DNA from: Campylobacterota bacterium
GTDB lineage: Bacteria > Bdellovibrionota > Bacteriovoracia > Bacteriovoracales > Bacteriovoracaceae
NCBI GenBank assembly: GCA_003650125.1
Contig: QNFX01000019.1
Span: 1 to 39,259 of the forward strand
Length of the DNA stretch: 39,259 nucleotides
Direction: 5' to 3'
Within the stretch, counting starts at the first letter, position 1. Each line of letters starts with the position of its first letter. Shown one piece after another: positions 8,160 to 15,914 of this stretch. The notes under the pieces were generated by a model. That model saw only the letters and a list, made by a program, of their open reading frames with translations, was not told the DNA's origin and searched no databases. The translations under genes were made by a program, and so were the position numbers.

Positions 8160-9169
8160 TACAAATTCTCAGCGACATAAGTTGTTAGATCAATTACCCG
8201 GTTAGAAAATCCAAATTCATTATCATACCAGGCAATAATCTTGGCAGATCTTCCAATAGCGTAAGTAAGTTTAGAATCTATGGTAGAGGAGAAGGGAGAG
8301 CTCATATAGTCGATACTGACCAGTTCCTCTTCAGTGTAAGCTAAAATGCCTTTAAGTTCCGAGTCGGCCGCTTTTTTAAAAGCAGCATTAATTTCATCGA
8401 CACTTGCTGCTTTTTTAAGAGTGACACTTAAATCTACGATGGACACATTAGGGGTGGGAACTCTAATAGCGAGTCCATCAACTTTGCCTTTAAGATCTGG
8501 GATAATCATTCCTAATGCCTTGGCAGCACCAGTGGTGGTTGGAATCATAGAGACTGCTCCGGCCCTCGCTCTTCTTAAGTCACTATGAGAGGCATCCAAT
8601 ATTTTTTGATCAAGCGTATAGGAGTGAATGGTGGTCATAAGAGCTGATTCGATGCCAAATGTATCATGTATTACTTTTGCCACTGGGGCCAAGCAATTGG
8701 TGGTACAACTGGCATTGGATATTATTTGATGATTTTTAGGATCATAATCTTTGTGGTTAACACCAAAAACAAAGGTGCCATCAAGATCTTTCCCCGGGGC
8801 ACACATGATAACTTTTTTAACTGAACCTTTGATGTGTCGACCTAGAGCTTCTTTATCTTTAAAGATTCCCGTTCCATCGATTACGATATCAACATCTACT
8901 TCTTCCCAAGGGATTTCGGCCGGATCACGATGGTTGAAAAATCTGACTTTTTTTCCATCAATAGTTATGTATCCATCACCTTGTTCTACGGTTTTATTAA
9001 ATTTACCATGACAAGAATCGTACCTTAAGAGGTGAACATAACGCTCTGTAAATCCAGGGTTATTAACGGCAACGACTTCAAGAAGAGGATGATTAGAGTT
9101 GAATATTTCGCGAAGGATTGTACGACCGATCCTTCCCATACCATTGATTCCAACTTTCACTTTGCTCAT
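8159..9169 (-). CDS. gapA: Glyceraldehyde-3-phosphate dehydrogenase, type I
   Basis: A 336-residue dehydrogenase of glycolysis. The NAD-binding GINGMGRIGR is at residues 8-17, the catalytic Cys155 lies in SNASCTTNC, and WYDNEFGFSNRV is near the C-terminus. It leads the operon gapA-pgk-tpiA-secG. AGGAG lies about 10 nt before the ATG. The 111 bp upstream must hold the promoter: a TAAAAT hexamer is present on the minus strand but I see no good -35. The tail of tatD and its probable terminator lie just upstream, so the operon is likely expressed independently of tatD. Confidence 0.97.
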   Translation of the reverse strand: MSKVKVGINGMGRIGRTILREIFNSNHPLLEVVAVNNPGFTERYVHLLRYDSCHGKFNKTVEQGDGYITIDGKKVRFFNHRDPAEIPWEEVDVDIVIDGTGIFKDKEALGRHIKGSVKKVIMCAPGKDLDGTFVFGVNHKDYDPKNHQIISNASCTTNCLAPVAKVIHDTFGIESALMTTIHSYTLDQKILDASHSDLRRARAGAVSMIPTTTGAAKALGMIIPDLKGKVDGLAIRVPTPNVSIVDLSVTLKKAASVDEINAAFKKAADSELKGILAYTEEELVSIDYMSSPFSSTIDSKLTYAIGRSAKIIAWYDNEFGFSNRVIDLTTYVAENL

Positions 9170-9259
9170 AATAGGGACACTCCTAAACTCAGGTATTAAT
9201 CATTTGAAAAAGATGAATTGATTTGGAATATGCCATATTTTATTTGCATTGTGTAGAAG

Positions 9260-9292
9260 AAAAAAGCTGCCTTTTTATGCCTAGCAAAAAGG
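9260..9292 (-). terminator. Probable terminator at the end of the tatD run
   Basis: On the minus strand CCTTTTT and AAAAAGG form a 7-bp stem with a 9-nt loop that contains the tatD stop codon, followed after CAGC by six T. The stem is AT-rich and begins within the last codons of tatD, so strength is uncertain. Confidence 0.4.
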
Positions 9293-10114
9293 AAAGAGGT
9301 CTAGTGTGTTTTGATGAATTTGGGGTAGTCCAATCTCCGCTGAAATATTTTTTACTTCCAATACTTTTTGCGCCACAAAAGGGAGATATATAGGAGCATT
9401 TTCTTTACCTCGATGAGGGGCCGGTGCCAGGAAGGGAGAATCAGTTTCTAAAAGGATTCTATTGAGGGGAGTCATTTCTAAGGCCGCACGTACGCCCTCG
9501 GCCTTTTTAAAGGAGATAATTCCGTTAAAACCCAAATATAGGCCGGAGTCGATAAGGTACTCTGCCAGTTTTAGGGAAGAGGTAAAACTATGGGCCACAC
9601 CCTTAATTTTAGGGAAATTTTTTAAAATCGCCATGGTCTCATCCTCGGCCTCCCGAGTGTGGATAATGACTGGCAGCTTTAAATCCATGGCAAGCTCTAA
9701 TTGTTCCTCAAAGGCACTCATCTGCAAGTCTCGAGGTGAGCTATCATAGTGAAAGTCTAATCCGATCTCCCCAATCGCTACCACTTTTTTTGAGGACATG
9801 GTGTTTTCTTTAATTTTTCCAAGAACAGTTTTATCCCAATCTTTAGCGTCGTGGGGGTGGACTCCCTGGGAGCAAAAAACATTTTCAAAGGTATTAGTGA
9901 GGTTCAATACAGTATCTAGATTGGAGGGGGTCACACTGATGGTAATCAGCTTTTCAATCCCTAACTTATGAGATTTTTCTACATTTTCTTTAGGGGTAAT
10001 CGATTTTATGTAATCGAGATGGCAATGGGTCTCAATTAGAGGGAACTTGGAACGTCCATTTTCGATGAAAGAGAGATTTTCCAAGGTTTCTTCATAACTT
10101 TTTCGTTTTCCCAT
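9281..10114 (-). CDS. tatD: TatD-family metal-dependent hydrolase (DNase)
   Basis: A 277-residue TIM-barrel amidohydrolase-type protein. The metal-binding motifs appear in order: ETHCHLD (about 28-34), GEIGLDFHYD (about 116-125), PVIIHTREA, the HSF histidine, and LLETDSPFLAP near residue 222. TatD proteins are metal-dependent 3'-5' exonuclease/DNases with a role in DNA quality control and DNA fragmentation. Here a roughly 25-residue extension precedes the barrel, a little longer than usual. The gene follows the VKOR fusion by one base, without a strong ribosome site, so coupling is likely. Confidence 0.92.
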   Translation of the reverse strand: MGKRKSYEETLENLSFIENGRSKFPLIETHCHLDYIKSITPKENVEKSHKLGIEKLITISVTPSNLDTVLNLTNTFENVFCSQGVHPHDAKDWDKTVLGKIKENTMSSKKVVAIGEIGLDFHYDSSPRDLQMSAFEEQLELAMDLKLPVIIHTREAEDETMAILKNFPKIKGVAHSFTSSLKLAEYLIDSGLYLGFNGIISFKKAEGVRAALEMTPLNRILLETDSPFLAPAPHRGKENAPIYLPFVAQKVLEVKNISAEIGLPQIHQNTLDLFPFC

Positions 10115-10115
10115 T

Positions 10116-11255
10116 TTACTTACGCTTTAAGAGTTCATCCAAGATGATTTTAAAGTTATTTAAAGGAATGGCCCCTTCGATTTTTCTACCATTTATAATG
10201 ATTGTTGGAGTGGATTGGATGTTGTACTTCCGGTAGTTATTAAAGTTTTTCATCACCTTCGCTTTAGATTCTTTTTTTGCGTAGCACTCACTCACGCCAT
10301 AGGTTTTGGCAGTTTCGGTTAGCCAATTTGAACTAAGCATGGACTGGCCTTCAAAGAGATGATCGTGAATGGCCAGAAATTTTTCAGTGGGTACACAGGC
10401 GGAGAGATAGGCAGCTTGACAGGCAAAAGGGTGAAAAACTCTTTTGATCTCTGGGTTACAGTCATTATCTAGTGGAAAGAAATAATATTGAATATTAATA
10501 CTACCTCTATATGCTTCGGCCAATTTTGCACCAATTTCTGCCATTCTTCCACACATTGGACACTGAAAATCAGAAAAGATACTCATTCTAAGAGGTGCTT
10601 CGCTAAAATTATCAAATGATTTCTCTAAGACAAAAGATGATGGTGTATCCGGATCACCTAGATTTTTTAGTCGATCAAATTCTTTTATGAGGGAAATTTT
10701 ATAGAGATCATTATTTTTATTTTTCCCCACGATATCTGCATAGATAAAACCTGCAGGAATGGCAGTTAGTAGAGCATAGGCCGTCAGTACTTTCCAGCTA
10801 GGTTTTTTAAAACTACTAGTTTTATAAAAACAAAGCAGCGCCAACCCAGAGGCAACATAATAGGCAAAGCACATGGGACAAAGACCTTTAAGCCAAAAAA
10901 TAGAATAGAAAAAAAGAGCTAAACAGCCAGCAAAGTTTATAATTGCTAAGAAATGATTGGTGCCTTCTAGATGTTGTTTGGGAAGTAAAAATCCGATGAG
11001 AAAAAAGACTCCCATCATGAGACCAAAGATTGCGGTAGGTACACCAAAAATACTAGAAGCAGCAGAACCCATGGTGACATCACAGTTTAACCAGGTACTG
11101 ATGTTGCAAAATGAACCACCTACTCCCGTAGGAAAAAGGGATTCATAGTAATGATTGGTCATATAAATGGAAACGCCAACCATAGCTAGAGCTACAATTC
11201 CAAAAAAGAGCTTCCAATTGAAAGAGGCGTTATAATACAAAGATCTGCTAGTCAT
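10116..11255 (-). CDS. VKOR-DsbA fusion: disulfide-bond formation protein
   Basis: A 379-residue fusion. The N-terminal half is a four- to five-helix vitamin K epoxide reductase-like quinone reductase, with the loop cysteines C50 and C58 (FCNISTWLNC) and the quinone-side CPMC (C126/C129). The C-terminal half (about 200-375) is a DsbA/thioredoxin-fold domain with an active site CPMC (C232/C235) and a cis-proline in STPTI. Known VKOR-thioredoxin fusions oxidise periplasmic proteins and pass electrons to the quinone pool, replacing DsbB plus DsbA. The ATG at 11255 is preferred over the TTG four codons upstream because GGAG lies 6 nt before it. The domain order and both active sites are intact. 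Confidence 0.93.
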   Translation of the reverse strand: MTSRSLYYNASFNWKLFFGIVALAMVGVSIYMTNHYYESLFPTGVGGSFCNISTWLNCDVTMGSAASSIFGVPTAIFGLMMGVFFLIGFLLPKQHLEGTNHFLAIINFAGCLALFFYSIFWLKGLCPMCFAYYVASGLALLCFYKTSSFKKPSWKVLTAYALLTAIPAGFIYADIVGKNKNNDLYKISLIKEFDRLKNLGDPDTPSSFVLEKSFDNFSEAPLRMSIFSDFQCPMCGRMAEIGAKLAEAYRGSINIQYYFFPLDNDCNPEIKRVFHPFACQAAYLSACVPTEKFLAIHDHLFEGQSMLSSNWLTETAKTYGVSECYAKKESKAKVMKNFNNYRKYNIQSTPTIIINGRKIEGAIPLNNFKIILDELLKRK

Positions 11256-11272
11256 AATAAACTCCAATTATA

Positions 11273-11860
11273 TTATTTTTTACCGATGAGTGTGTCTGGT
11301 GTCAACGGTATCCAAATATTCCAATTACGCTTAATGGTTCGGTTGCGGCGATAGCTATGAAACTTAAGGTCACAGTGAGTGCATTCTTTGGCATAACTTA
11401 TTTCAATATTTCCAAAATAATTTTTTAGGTGAAGCATAGCAACGTCTTTTAAAGAAAAATAATATTTACCATTTTTTTCTTTGAAATAACTTCTTGGAAA
11501 ATAATTTAAAAATTCACTCGTAACCTCAAAGCAACAATTATTTATATGAGGGCCTATAAAGGCCTTATTAACACCGATGCTTTTTAAAATATCCTTTTTT
11601 AAAATACCCGACTGCAGGCCTCGCCATCCTGCATGAATGAAAGCATCACCTTGTGCTCCTATAAGCAAGATGGGCATACAATCGGCAGTAATAATGGCAA
11701 GATTATCTTTTGAGCTAGAAATCAACCCATCGGCCTGAACATCTCCAGATGAAACAATATTAGTTCCATGTACTTGGTTAATCTTTTTAAAATCAAAATT
11801 GGGGGGAGCATTAAAAACGGTGAATTGACCTTCGGGAAATTTCTTTTTAAAGATTTCCAT
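11273..11860 (-). CDS. pgeF: YfiH/PgeF-family protein (peptidoglycan editing factor, purine nucleoside phosphorylase-type fold)
   Basis: About 195 residues with the family hallmarks: QVHG, TADCMPILL, HAGWRGL, the IGPHIxxCCFEV segment, and a C-terminal CTHCDxxFHSYRRN. The Cys and His residues form the zinc site. Family members have been described as polyphenol oxidases, as purine-nucleoside-acting enzymes and, in E. coli, as preventing misincorporation of serine into peptidoglycan. The exact activity here is not decidable. I use the ATG at 11860; a TTG at 11875 would add five residues and lengthen the overlap with the upstream pseudouridine synthase gene. Neither has a clear ribosome site, so translation is probably coupled. 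Confidence 0.88.
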   Translation of the reverse strand: MEIFKKKFPEGQFTVFNAPPNFDFKKINQVHGTNIVSSGDVQADGLISSSKDNLAIITADCMPILLIGAQGDAFIHAGWRGLQSGILKKDILKSIGVNKAFIGPHINNCCFEVTSEFLNYFPRSYFKEKNGKYYFSLKDVAMLHLKNYFGNIEISYAKECTHCDLKFHSYRRNRTIKRNWNIWIPLTPDTLIGKK

Positions 11861-12857
11861 TTTGTGCCAGTTCAAGAACTTTTAAAAATATTTCAGGTTT
11901 CTCTGCCTCAAATTCCATTTCTTTCTTCGTGAAGGGGTGGATGAATTTTATTTTTTGGGCATGTAAAAAAGGGTAGGGGTAATCACCAATTAAGCTTTTA
12001 AAGGGGTCCCCAAGTCTTTGTAAATCTTGTTTTGGGTTGCCATATAGAGAATCACCAAGGACAGCATGTCTTAATTCTTGTGCCATATGAACTCTAATCT
12101 GATGAGTTCTTCCGGTTTCAAGTTTTATTTGAAGGTAAGTCATTTTCTCAAAAGTTTTTAAGACTTGATAATGGGTAATGGCCTCTTTACCATCTTTTAC
12201 ATTAGCGGCCATCTTAAGCCGATTGGTAGGATGCCTGGCAATTGTTGTAGTGATAGATCCTACGGGATTAATCTTCGTTCCCATCACGAGGGTATGATAA
12301 TACTTTTCAATTTGCCTTGAAGAAAAAAGCAGCATCAACTCTTCTAAACTCTTTTGATATTTGGCCATAATAATGAGGCCGGAAGTTCCCTTATCAAGTC
12401 TATGGGCCACCCCAGGTCTTTTGGCATCGGTCATTTCTTGCATTTTAGGATAGTGGTGTAAAATCGCATTAACGAGAGTTCCCGAGATATTTCCTGCCCC
12501 AGGATGAGTCACCATTCCCGCTTTTTTATTAATAACTATAAAGTGATCATCTTCAAAAATAATATCTAGAGGAATATTTTCTGCTACCGCTTTTTCCGGC
12601 AACGGGGGCGGAACCTTGACACAAATCTTGGTGCCAGGATTTGGCATCTTTCTAATTTCTAAGGTTACATCTGAGGTGATAGACCCATTTTGGAAGAGTT
12701 TTTTAAGCAATGATCGGCTTATGTGAGGGCATTTTGCCGCCAGAAAATGATCAAATCTTTTATATTCAAGAAGGTCTTCAGGGGTAACCTCAAGTTCGAT
12801 TTCGTCATCAATGATGGATTCAAGATTATCCTGCTCGTCTACCATGGTAATTGTCAT
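11847..12857 (-). CDS. rluD: RluA/RluD-family 23S rRNA pseudouridine synthase
   Basis: A 336-residue enzyme with an N-terminal S4 RNA-binding domain (about 30-85) and an RluA-type catalytic domain. The catalytic Asp lies in HRLDKGTSGL, and ETGRTHQIRVH is present towards the C-terminus. It isomerises specific uridines of large-subunit rRNA. The RluD assignment rather than another RluA-family member is based on S4 plus length only. An acidic stretch of about 25 residues precedes S4. It overlaps the start of pgeF, and the rluD-pgeF pairing is conserved in many bacteria. The start lacks a clear ribosome site; a second ATG four codons in is possible. Confidence 0.9.
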   Translation of the reverse strand: MTITMVDEQDNLESIIDDEIELEVTPEDLLEYKRFDHFLAAKCPHISRSLLKKLFQNGSITSDVTLEIRKMPNPGTKICVKVPPPLPEKAVAENIPLDIIFEDDHFIVINKKAGMVTHPGAGNISGTLVNAILHHYPKMQEMTDAKRPGVAHRLDKGTSGLIIMAKYQKSLEELMLLFSSRQIEKYYHTLVMGTKINPVGSITTTIARHPTNRLKMAANVKDGKEAITHYQVLKTFEKMTYLQIKLETGRTHQIRVHMAQELRHAVLGDSLYGNPKQDLQRLGDPFKSLIGDYPYPFLHAQKIKFIHPFTKKEMEFEAEKPEIFLKVLELAQNGNL

Positions 12858-12870
12858 GGTAGAGAACTTA

Positions 12871-13494
12871 CTAAGCTTTTAAACGCTTTGTATAGGAAGA
12901 TGCTACTAAATCAGGGTTTAGCTTTAAACATTTTGCATATTGGTAAACAAATCCTCTGATATAGACCGCAGCAGGAAGAGCAGCATAGTTTTCCTCTTCA
13001 ATATTGTTTATATAGGTCTTTGATATTTTGGTCATTTCTGCCAGACGAGGGATATCTACATTTCGATACTCACGAATTTTTTTCAAAAATGTCCCCGTAA
13101 ATTCTGTGGTGCTTTCGATTTCTTTTTCGAGGTTCTCATCCACGGAAAATTCTAGATCGAACTTTTTTCTCGCTACAAGTTTTGAAATCTGTCTCTCGGG
13201 AGTGGGATTTTTTACAGCTTGATTTTGATAGAGGCCCTTTTTCTGATCCTGATTCAACCCACGGGCATAGTCGTATTTTTGTCTTTTTTCAGGTTCTCCG
13301 ATGATTTCAAAGGCCTCTTCCACAAGGTTTAAAAAACGATCGCATTCATCTTTACTAAGTAGTGAGTACACCGCTAAATTATCTTGAGCATAGGTTTGTT
13401 TTTGTCTTAAGTAGGCCTGGTAAATCTTATCTGGATCTGAGTTCGTTGGAACCTCAAGTATTTCATAATAATTCTTATCAATAGCATTATCCAC
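12871..13494 (-). CDS. J-domain-like / RodZ-like helix-turn-helix fusion protein
   Basis: A 207-residue protein. The N-terminal part (about 8-76) resembles a DnaJ J-domain (NYYEILEVP at the start, EEAFEIIGEPEKRQKYD at the end), but the HPD tripeptide needed to stimulate DnaK is replaced by Ala-Gln-Asp at residues 36-38. After a polar linker, the C-terminal part (about 133-195) is a RodZ-type HTH_25 domain (FLKKIREYRNVDI, then YIRGFVYQYAKCLKL). There is no transmembrane helix, unlike RodZ itself. The start is GTG with GGGAGG about 4 nt upstream, placed just after the stop of the adjacent ATPase gene. A regulatory or scaffolding role with that ATPase is inference. Confidence 0.8.
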   Translation of the reverse strand: MDNAIDKNYYEILEVPTNSDPDKIYQAYLRQKQTYAQDNLAVYSLLSKDECDRFLNLVEEAFEIIGEPEKRQKYDYARGLNQDQKKGLYQNQAVKNPTPERQISKLVARKKFDLEFSVDENLEKEIESTTEFTGTFLKKIREYRNVDIPRLAEMTKISKTYINNIEEENYAALPAAVYIRGFVYQYAKCLKLNPDLVASSYTKRLKA

Positions 13495-13503
13495 AAGGCC
13501 TCC

Positions 13504-14487
13504 CTAGTTCCAGTTTAAAAGTCTTTGAACGATTTGATCAAAATTTGCGACAAGCCCTGAGTGGGGGAACTCTGTTAGGAGAGGTTTCCTCTTTTTTACA
13601 CTTTGCCAAACTGTCGCATCATATTCTAAATGCCCGACATAATCTAAATTAAGCCCAAAGTACTTTTTACAAATTATTTTCATTGAATTGCCGATTTCTG
13701 TATCGGCCTGAGTTCTTACTTGATTGATAATTAATTTGGGGCATATCAAGTTTATTTCTTGTTTTAGTTTTTGCCCCATTTGAGGATTAATTTTACTAAT
13801 CTTATCTAATAGATCGGCCGGCGTTTCGGAATCCATCATTCTTGAGTTGTAGGCCTTATCAATCAAAGGCCCAAGTTCCCAAAAATCTTCTATCAATTTA
13901 AGCTTGCGGTAGAAAAAAGATTTGATAAACCGGTAGGTGTTTTCCAAACTGGTGGGCTCAGGTAGTGAGGTTAAAATTCCCTGATCAGCTGAGATGAAAA
14001 AATCAAGAGTGTTATTTGAAGTTCCTGCTCCAAGATCAAAGATTACAATATCTGCTTCAAGTTCTCCTAAATGAGAGAGAATCTTCCGGCTATTCATATT
14101 ATTTAAATTAGCGATTCCTACATCATCTTGCGCCCCACTTATGATGGATAATCCTGGTATGGAAGTAGGAGTTTTTAAATCTTTTAGATTTCTAGTTTTT
14201 TTATTTAAAAAATCAGAGAGAGTTTTTTCAGGTATTGGAAGTCCCAGACAGGTATGAAGGTTGGCGCCACCAAGATCTAAATCTATGGCCACTACTTGGT
14301 AACCTAAAAGGGCCAGGCAAATTGAGACATTGGCAGTAACCAGACTTTTTCCAACTCCACCCTTTCCACCACCGACGGCCCAAATTTGGTAACGCCTCTG
14401 AACTCCTAGGGGAGAATGTAAATCGTCAAAATAATGTGACGAGTTTCTATGAAAATTATCCTTGGGGGGCAAACCAGTGTTGGACAA
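13504..14487 (-). CDS. MinD/FlhG-like ParA-family ATPase
   Basis: A 327-residue P-loop ATPase with the deviant Walker A GGGKGGVGKS, the switch I-like DLDLGGANLHTCLG, and the Walker B-like VIFDLGAG. Relatives position flagella, division sites, chemoreceptor arrays or type IV pili on the membrane or pole. Which one applies here cannot be read from sequence; no flagellar gene is adjacent. I place the start at a TTG at 14487, because AAAGGA lies 6 nt upstream and a TATAAT box lies at 14521-14516. The longer version from an ATG at 14586 would swallow this promoter and leave only 6 bp to the divergent gene. It is the first gene of a minus-strand run reaching tatD. Confidence 0.85.
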   Translation of the reverse strand: MSNTGLPPKDNFHRNSSHYFDDLHSPLGVQRRYQIWAVGGGKGGVGKSLVTANVSICLALLGYQVVAIDLDLGGANLHTCLGLPIPEKTLSDFLNKKTRNLKDLKTPTSIPGLSIISGAQDDVGIANLNNMNSRKILSHLGELEADIVIFDLGAGTSNNTLDFFISADQGILTSLPEPTSLENTYRFIKSFFYRKLKLIEDFWELGPLIDKAYNSRMMDSETPADLLDKISKINPQMGQKLKQEINLICPKLIINQVRTQADTEIGNSMKIICKKYFGLNLDYVGHLEYDATVWQSVKKRKPLLTEFPHSGLVANFDQIVQRLLNWN

Positions 14488-14515
14488 TCCTAATCCTTTT
14501 GTTGCGGGTAGTTTA

Positions 14516-14521
14516 ATTATA
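14516..14521 (-). promoter_or_regulatory. -10 box of the MinD/FlhG-like gene
   Basis: A perfect TATAAT on the minus strand lies 28 bp before the proposed TTG start, leaving a short leader that holds the AAAGGA ribosome site. No strong -35 is visible 16-18 bp further upstream. An inverted repeat TGCGT-N5-ACGCA at 14553-14567 lies between this box and the divergent gene and could be an operator. Confidence 0.4.
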
Positions 14522-14613
14522 AGCGTAAAAAATGAGAAAAGAGAAATAATGATGCGTTTTAGACGCACTGCATTTTGTATACTCATTGATTTATGGGATA
14601 TATGATCCTCATT

Positions 14614-15264
14614 ATGTCTATTTCATCACCATCAACACGACTGGCCAGAAGATCCGATTTGCATCTTATGCGAAAGCTTTGGCACGCGGGTATGGGGGTT
14701 ACCGGCCTTTACCTTTATTTTAAATTAGGTCTTTCTCAAGAATTAGCAGCACTCGTCTTAGTAATTTTTGCCTTTATTGCCATCACAGTAGATCTAATTC
14801 GTTTTGGACAACCAGTGGCGCAAAAAATTTTCACCATGACTTTAGGCCCCTTTATGAGAAGGTCTGAGCTCGAAAATTTTACGGGTTTTCCTTTCTACGC
14901 CCTCGGGATCGCTGTAACTTTGGTTTTGTATCGGGAACCTTTGGCACTTTTGGCGACACTTTTTTTAATCTTTGCTGATCCCATTGCCTCTTTGGTGGGA
15001 ATTCAATTTGGTAGAGATAAAATATTTAAAAATAAATCAGTCCAAGGTTCTATGGCCGCTTTTTTTGTCTGCACTTTTATAACCCTATTATATGGTCAGG
15101 CTTATGGGCTTATCGGCTTTAGACTCATGATCTATTCGGTTCTAGCGGGAATTATTGGCTCAATTTCAGAAATCTGTTCGTTGAAAATTGATGATAATCT
15201 GACCATCCCCATCTTGTCAGGACTGGGGCTTACCATTTTAAATAAGCTCATTCCCCTCTTTTAA
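14614..15264 (+). CDS. CTP-dependent polyprenol/diacylglycerol kinase-like membrane protein
   Basis: A 216-residue integral membrane protein with about six or seven hydrophobic segments. It carries the signature of the dolichol kinase / yeast Dgk1 / phytol kinase (VTE5) family: RKLWHAG near the start, DPIASLVGIQFGRDKI followed by NKSVQGSMA in the middle, and a final IDDNLTIP segment. Family members phosphorylate lipid alcohols using CTP; the substrate here is unknown. The start is uncertain. ATGs at 14593 and 14614 both lack a ribosome site, and a TATACT box at 14578-14583 would start transcription near 14590. I chose 14614 because the extra upstream residues look like translated leader. Confidence 0.82.
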   Translation: MSISSPSTRLARRSDLHLMRKLWHAGMGVTGLYLYFKLGLSQELAALVLVIFAFIAITVDLIRFGQPVAQKIFTMTLGPFMRRSELENFTGFPFYALGIAVTLVLYREPLALLATLFLIFADPIASLVGIQFGRDKIFKNKSVQGSMAAFFVCTFITLLYGQAYGLIGFRLMIYSVLAGIIGSISEICSLKIDDNLTIPILSGLGLTILNKLIPLF

Positions 15265-15266
15265 TT

Positions 15267-15785
15267 ATGAATTTAAAAACTCACATTAGAGATATTCCAG
15301 ATTTTCCGAAAAAGGGAATTCTCTTTAAAGATCTAACTACTCTTTTTAAACACCCCGAGGCCTTTAATAAAACCATTCAAAGGTTAAGTGATCGTTATAG
15401 TTCATATGATTTTGATACCGTGGTAGGAATTGAATCCAGAGGATTTATTCTTGGGGCGGCGCTAGCTTATGCTCTAGGTAAAGGATTTGTTCCACTTCGA
15501 AAACCAGGGAAACTACCGGGCAAGGTTGCATCAGTTTCCTATGAATTGGAATACGGAGAAGACCAACTTGAAATTCATGTGGATGCACTTGAAAAAGGTG
15601 CGAGGGTTTTACTTGTGGATGACATCCTAGCAACTGGTGGAACTGCTCTGGGTGGGGCCAACCTAATTCAAAAGTTAGGTGGTGAGATTGTTGAGTGTTG
15701 TTTTATTGCGACTCTAAAGTCTTTACCAGGTGAGCAAAGATTAAAAGAACGGGGACTTGATTTTTTTGGACTGATTAATTTCTAA
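15267..15785 (+). CDS. apt: Adenine phosphoribosyltransferase
   Basis: A 172-residue enzyme that salvages adenine with PRPP to AMP. It opens with IPDFPKKGILFKDLTTL, contains GIESRGFILGAALA and FVPLRKPGKLPG, and has the PRPP-binding motif VLLVDDILATGGT at about 113-125. Length and motif order are standard. It starts 2 bp after the kinase-like gene and is probably co-translated with it, having no ribosome site of its own. Its stop overlaps by 3-4 bp the stop of a short gene on the other strand. Confidence 0.96.
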   Translation: MNLKTHIRDIPDFPKKGILFKDLTTLFKHPEAFNKTIQRLSDRYSSYDFDTVVGIESRGFILGAALAYALGKGFVPLRKPGKLPGKVASVSYELEYGEDQLEIHVDALEKGARVLLVDDILATGGTALGGANLIQKLGGEIVECCFIATLKSLPGEQRLKERGLDFFGLINF

Positions 15786-15910
15786 TGATGAAATTCATCG
15801 TGTTCTTTAACTGAATGTCCGTCAAATTGAACTCCAGCAAGTACCATACAAATTGGAAACCACGCCCAAGTAGCAAGCAGTATCAGAGCAACCCAAAATC
15901 CTTCACTCAT
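15782..15910 (-). CDS. 42-residue single-pass membrane protein downstream of leuS (unknown)
   Basis: A short reading frame of 42 codons. It starts MSEGFW, continues with a Trp-rich hydrophobic segment (about residues 5-26) and ends in a hydrophilic His/Asp/Glu-rich tail that finishes in EFHH. The ribosome site AAAAGGA overlaps the leuS stop codon and lies 6 nt before the ATG, so translation is very likely coupled to leuS. Its stop overlaps the apt stop on the other strand. I recognise no family; the His-rich tail could bind metal or simply be a cytoplasmic tag. The good ribosome site, the sensible membrane-protein composition and the lack of any other use for this stretch support it as a gene. 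Confidence 0.65.
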   Translation of the reverse strand: MSEGFWVALILLATWAWFPICMVLAGVQFDGHSVKEHDEFHH

Positions 15911-15914
15911 TTTT

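Noticed and set aside
11273-11860. Multicopper laccase
   Set aside because: The family was once named polyphenol oxidase/laccase, but the protein has a zinc-type Cys/His site and no cupredoxin copper motifs, so the PgeF/YfiH label is safer.
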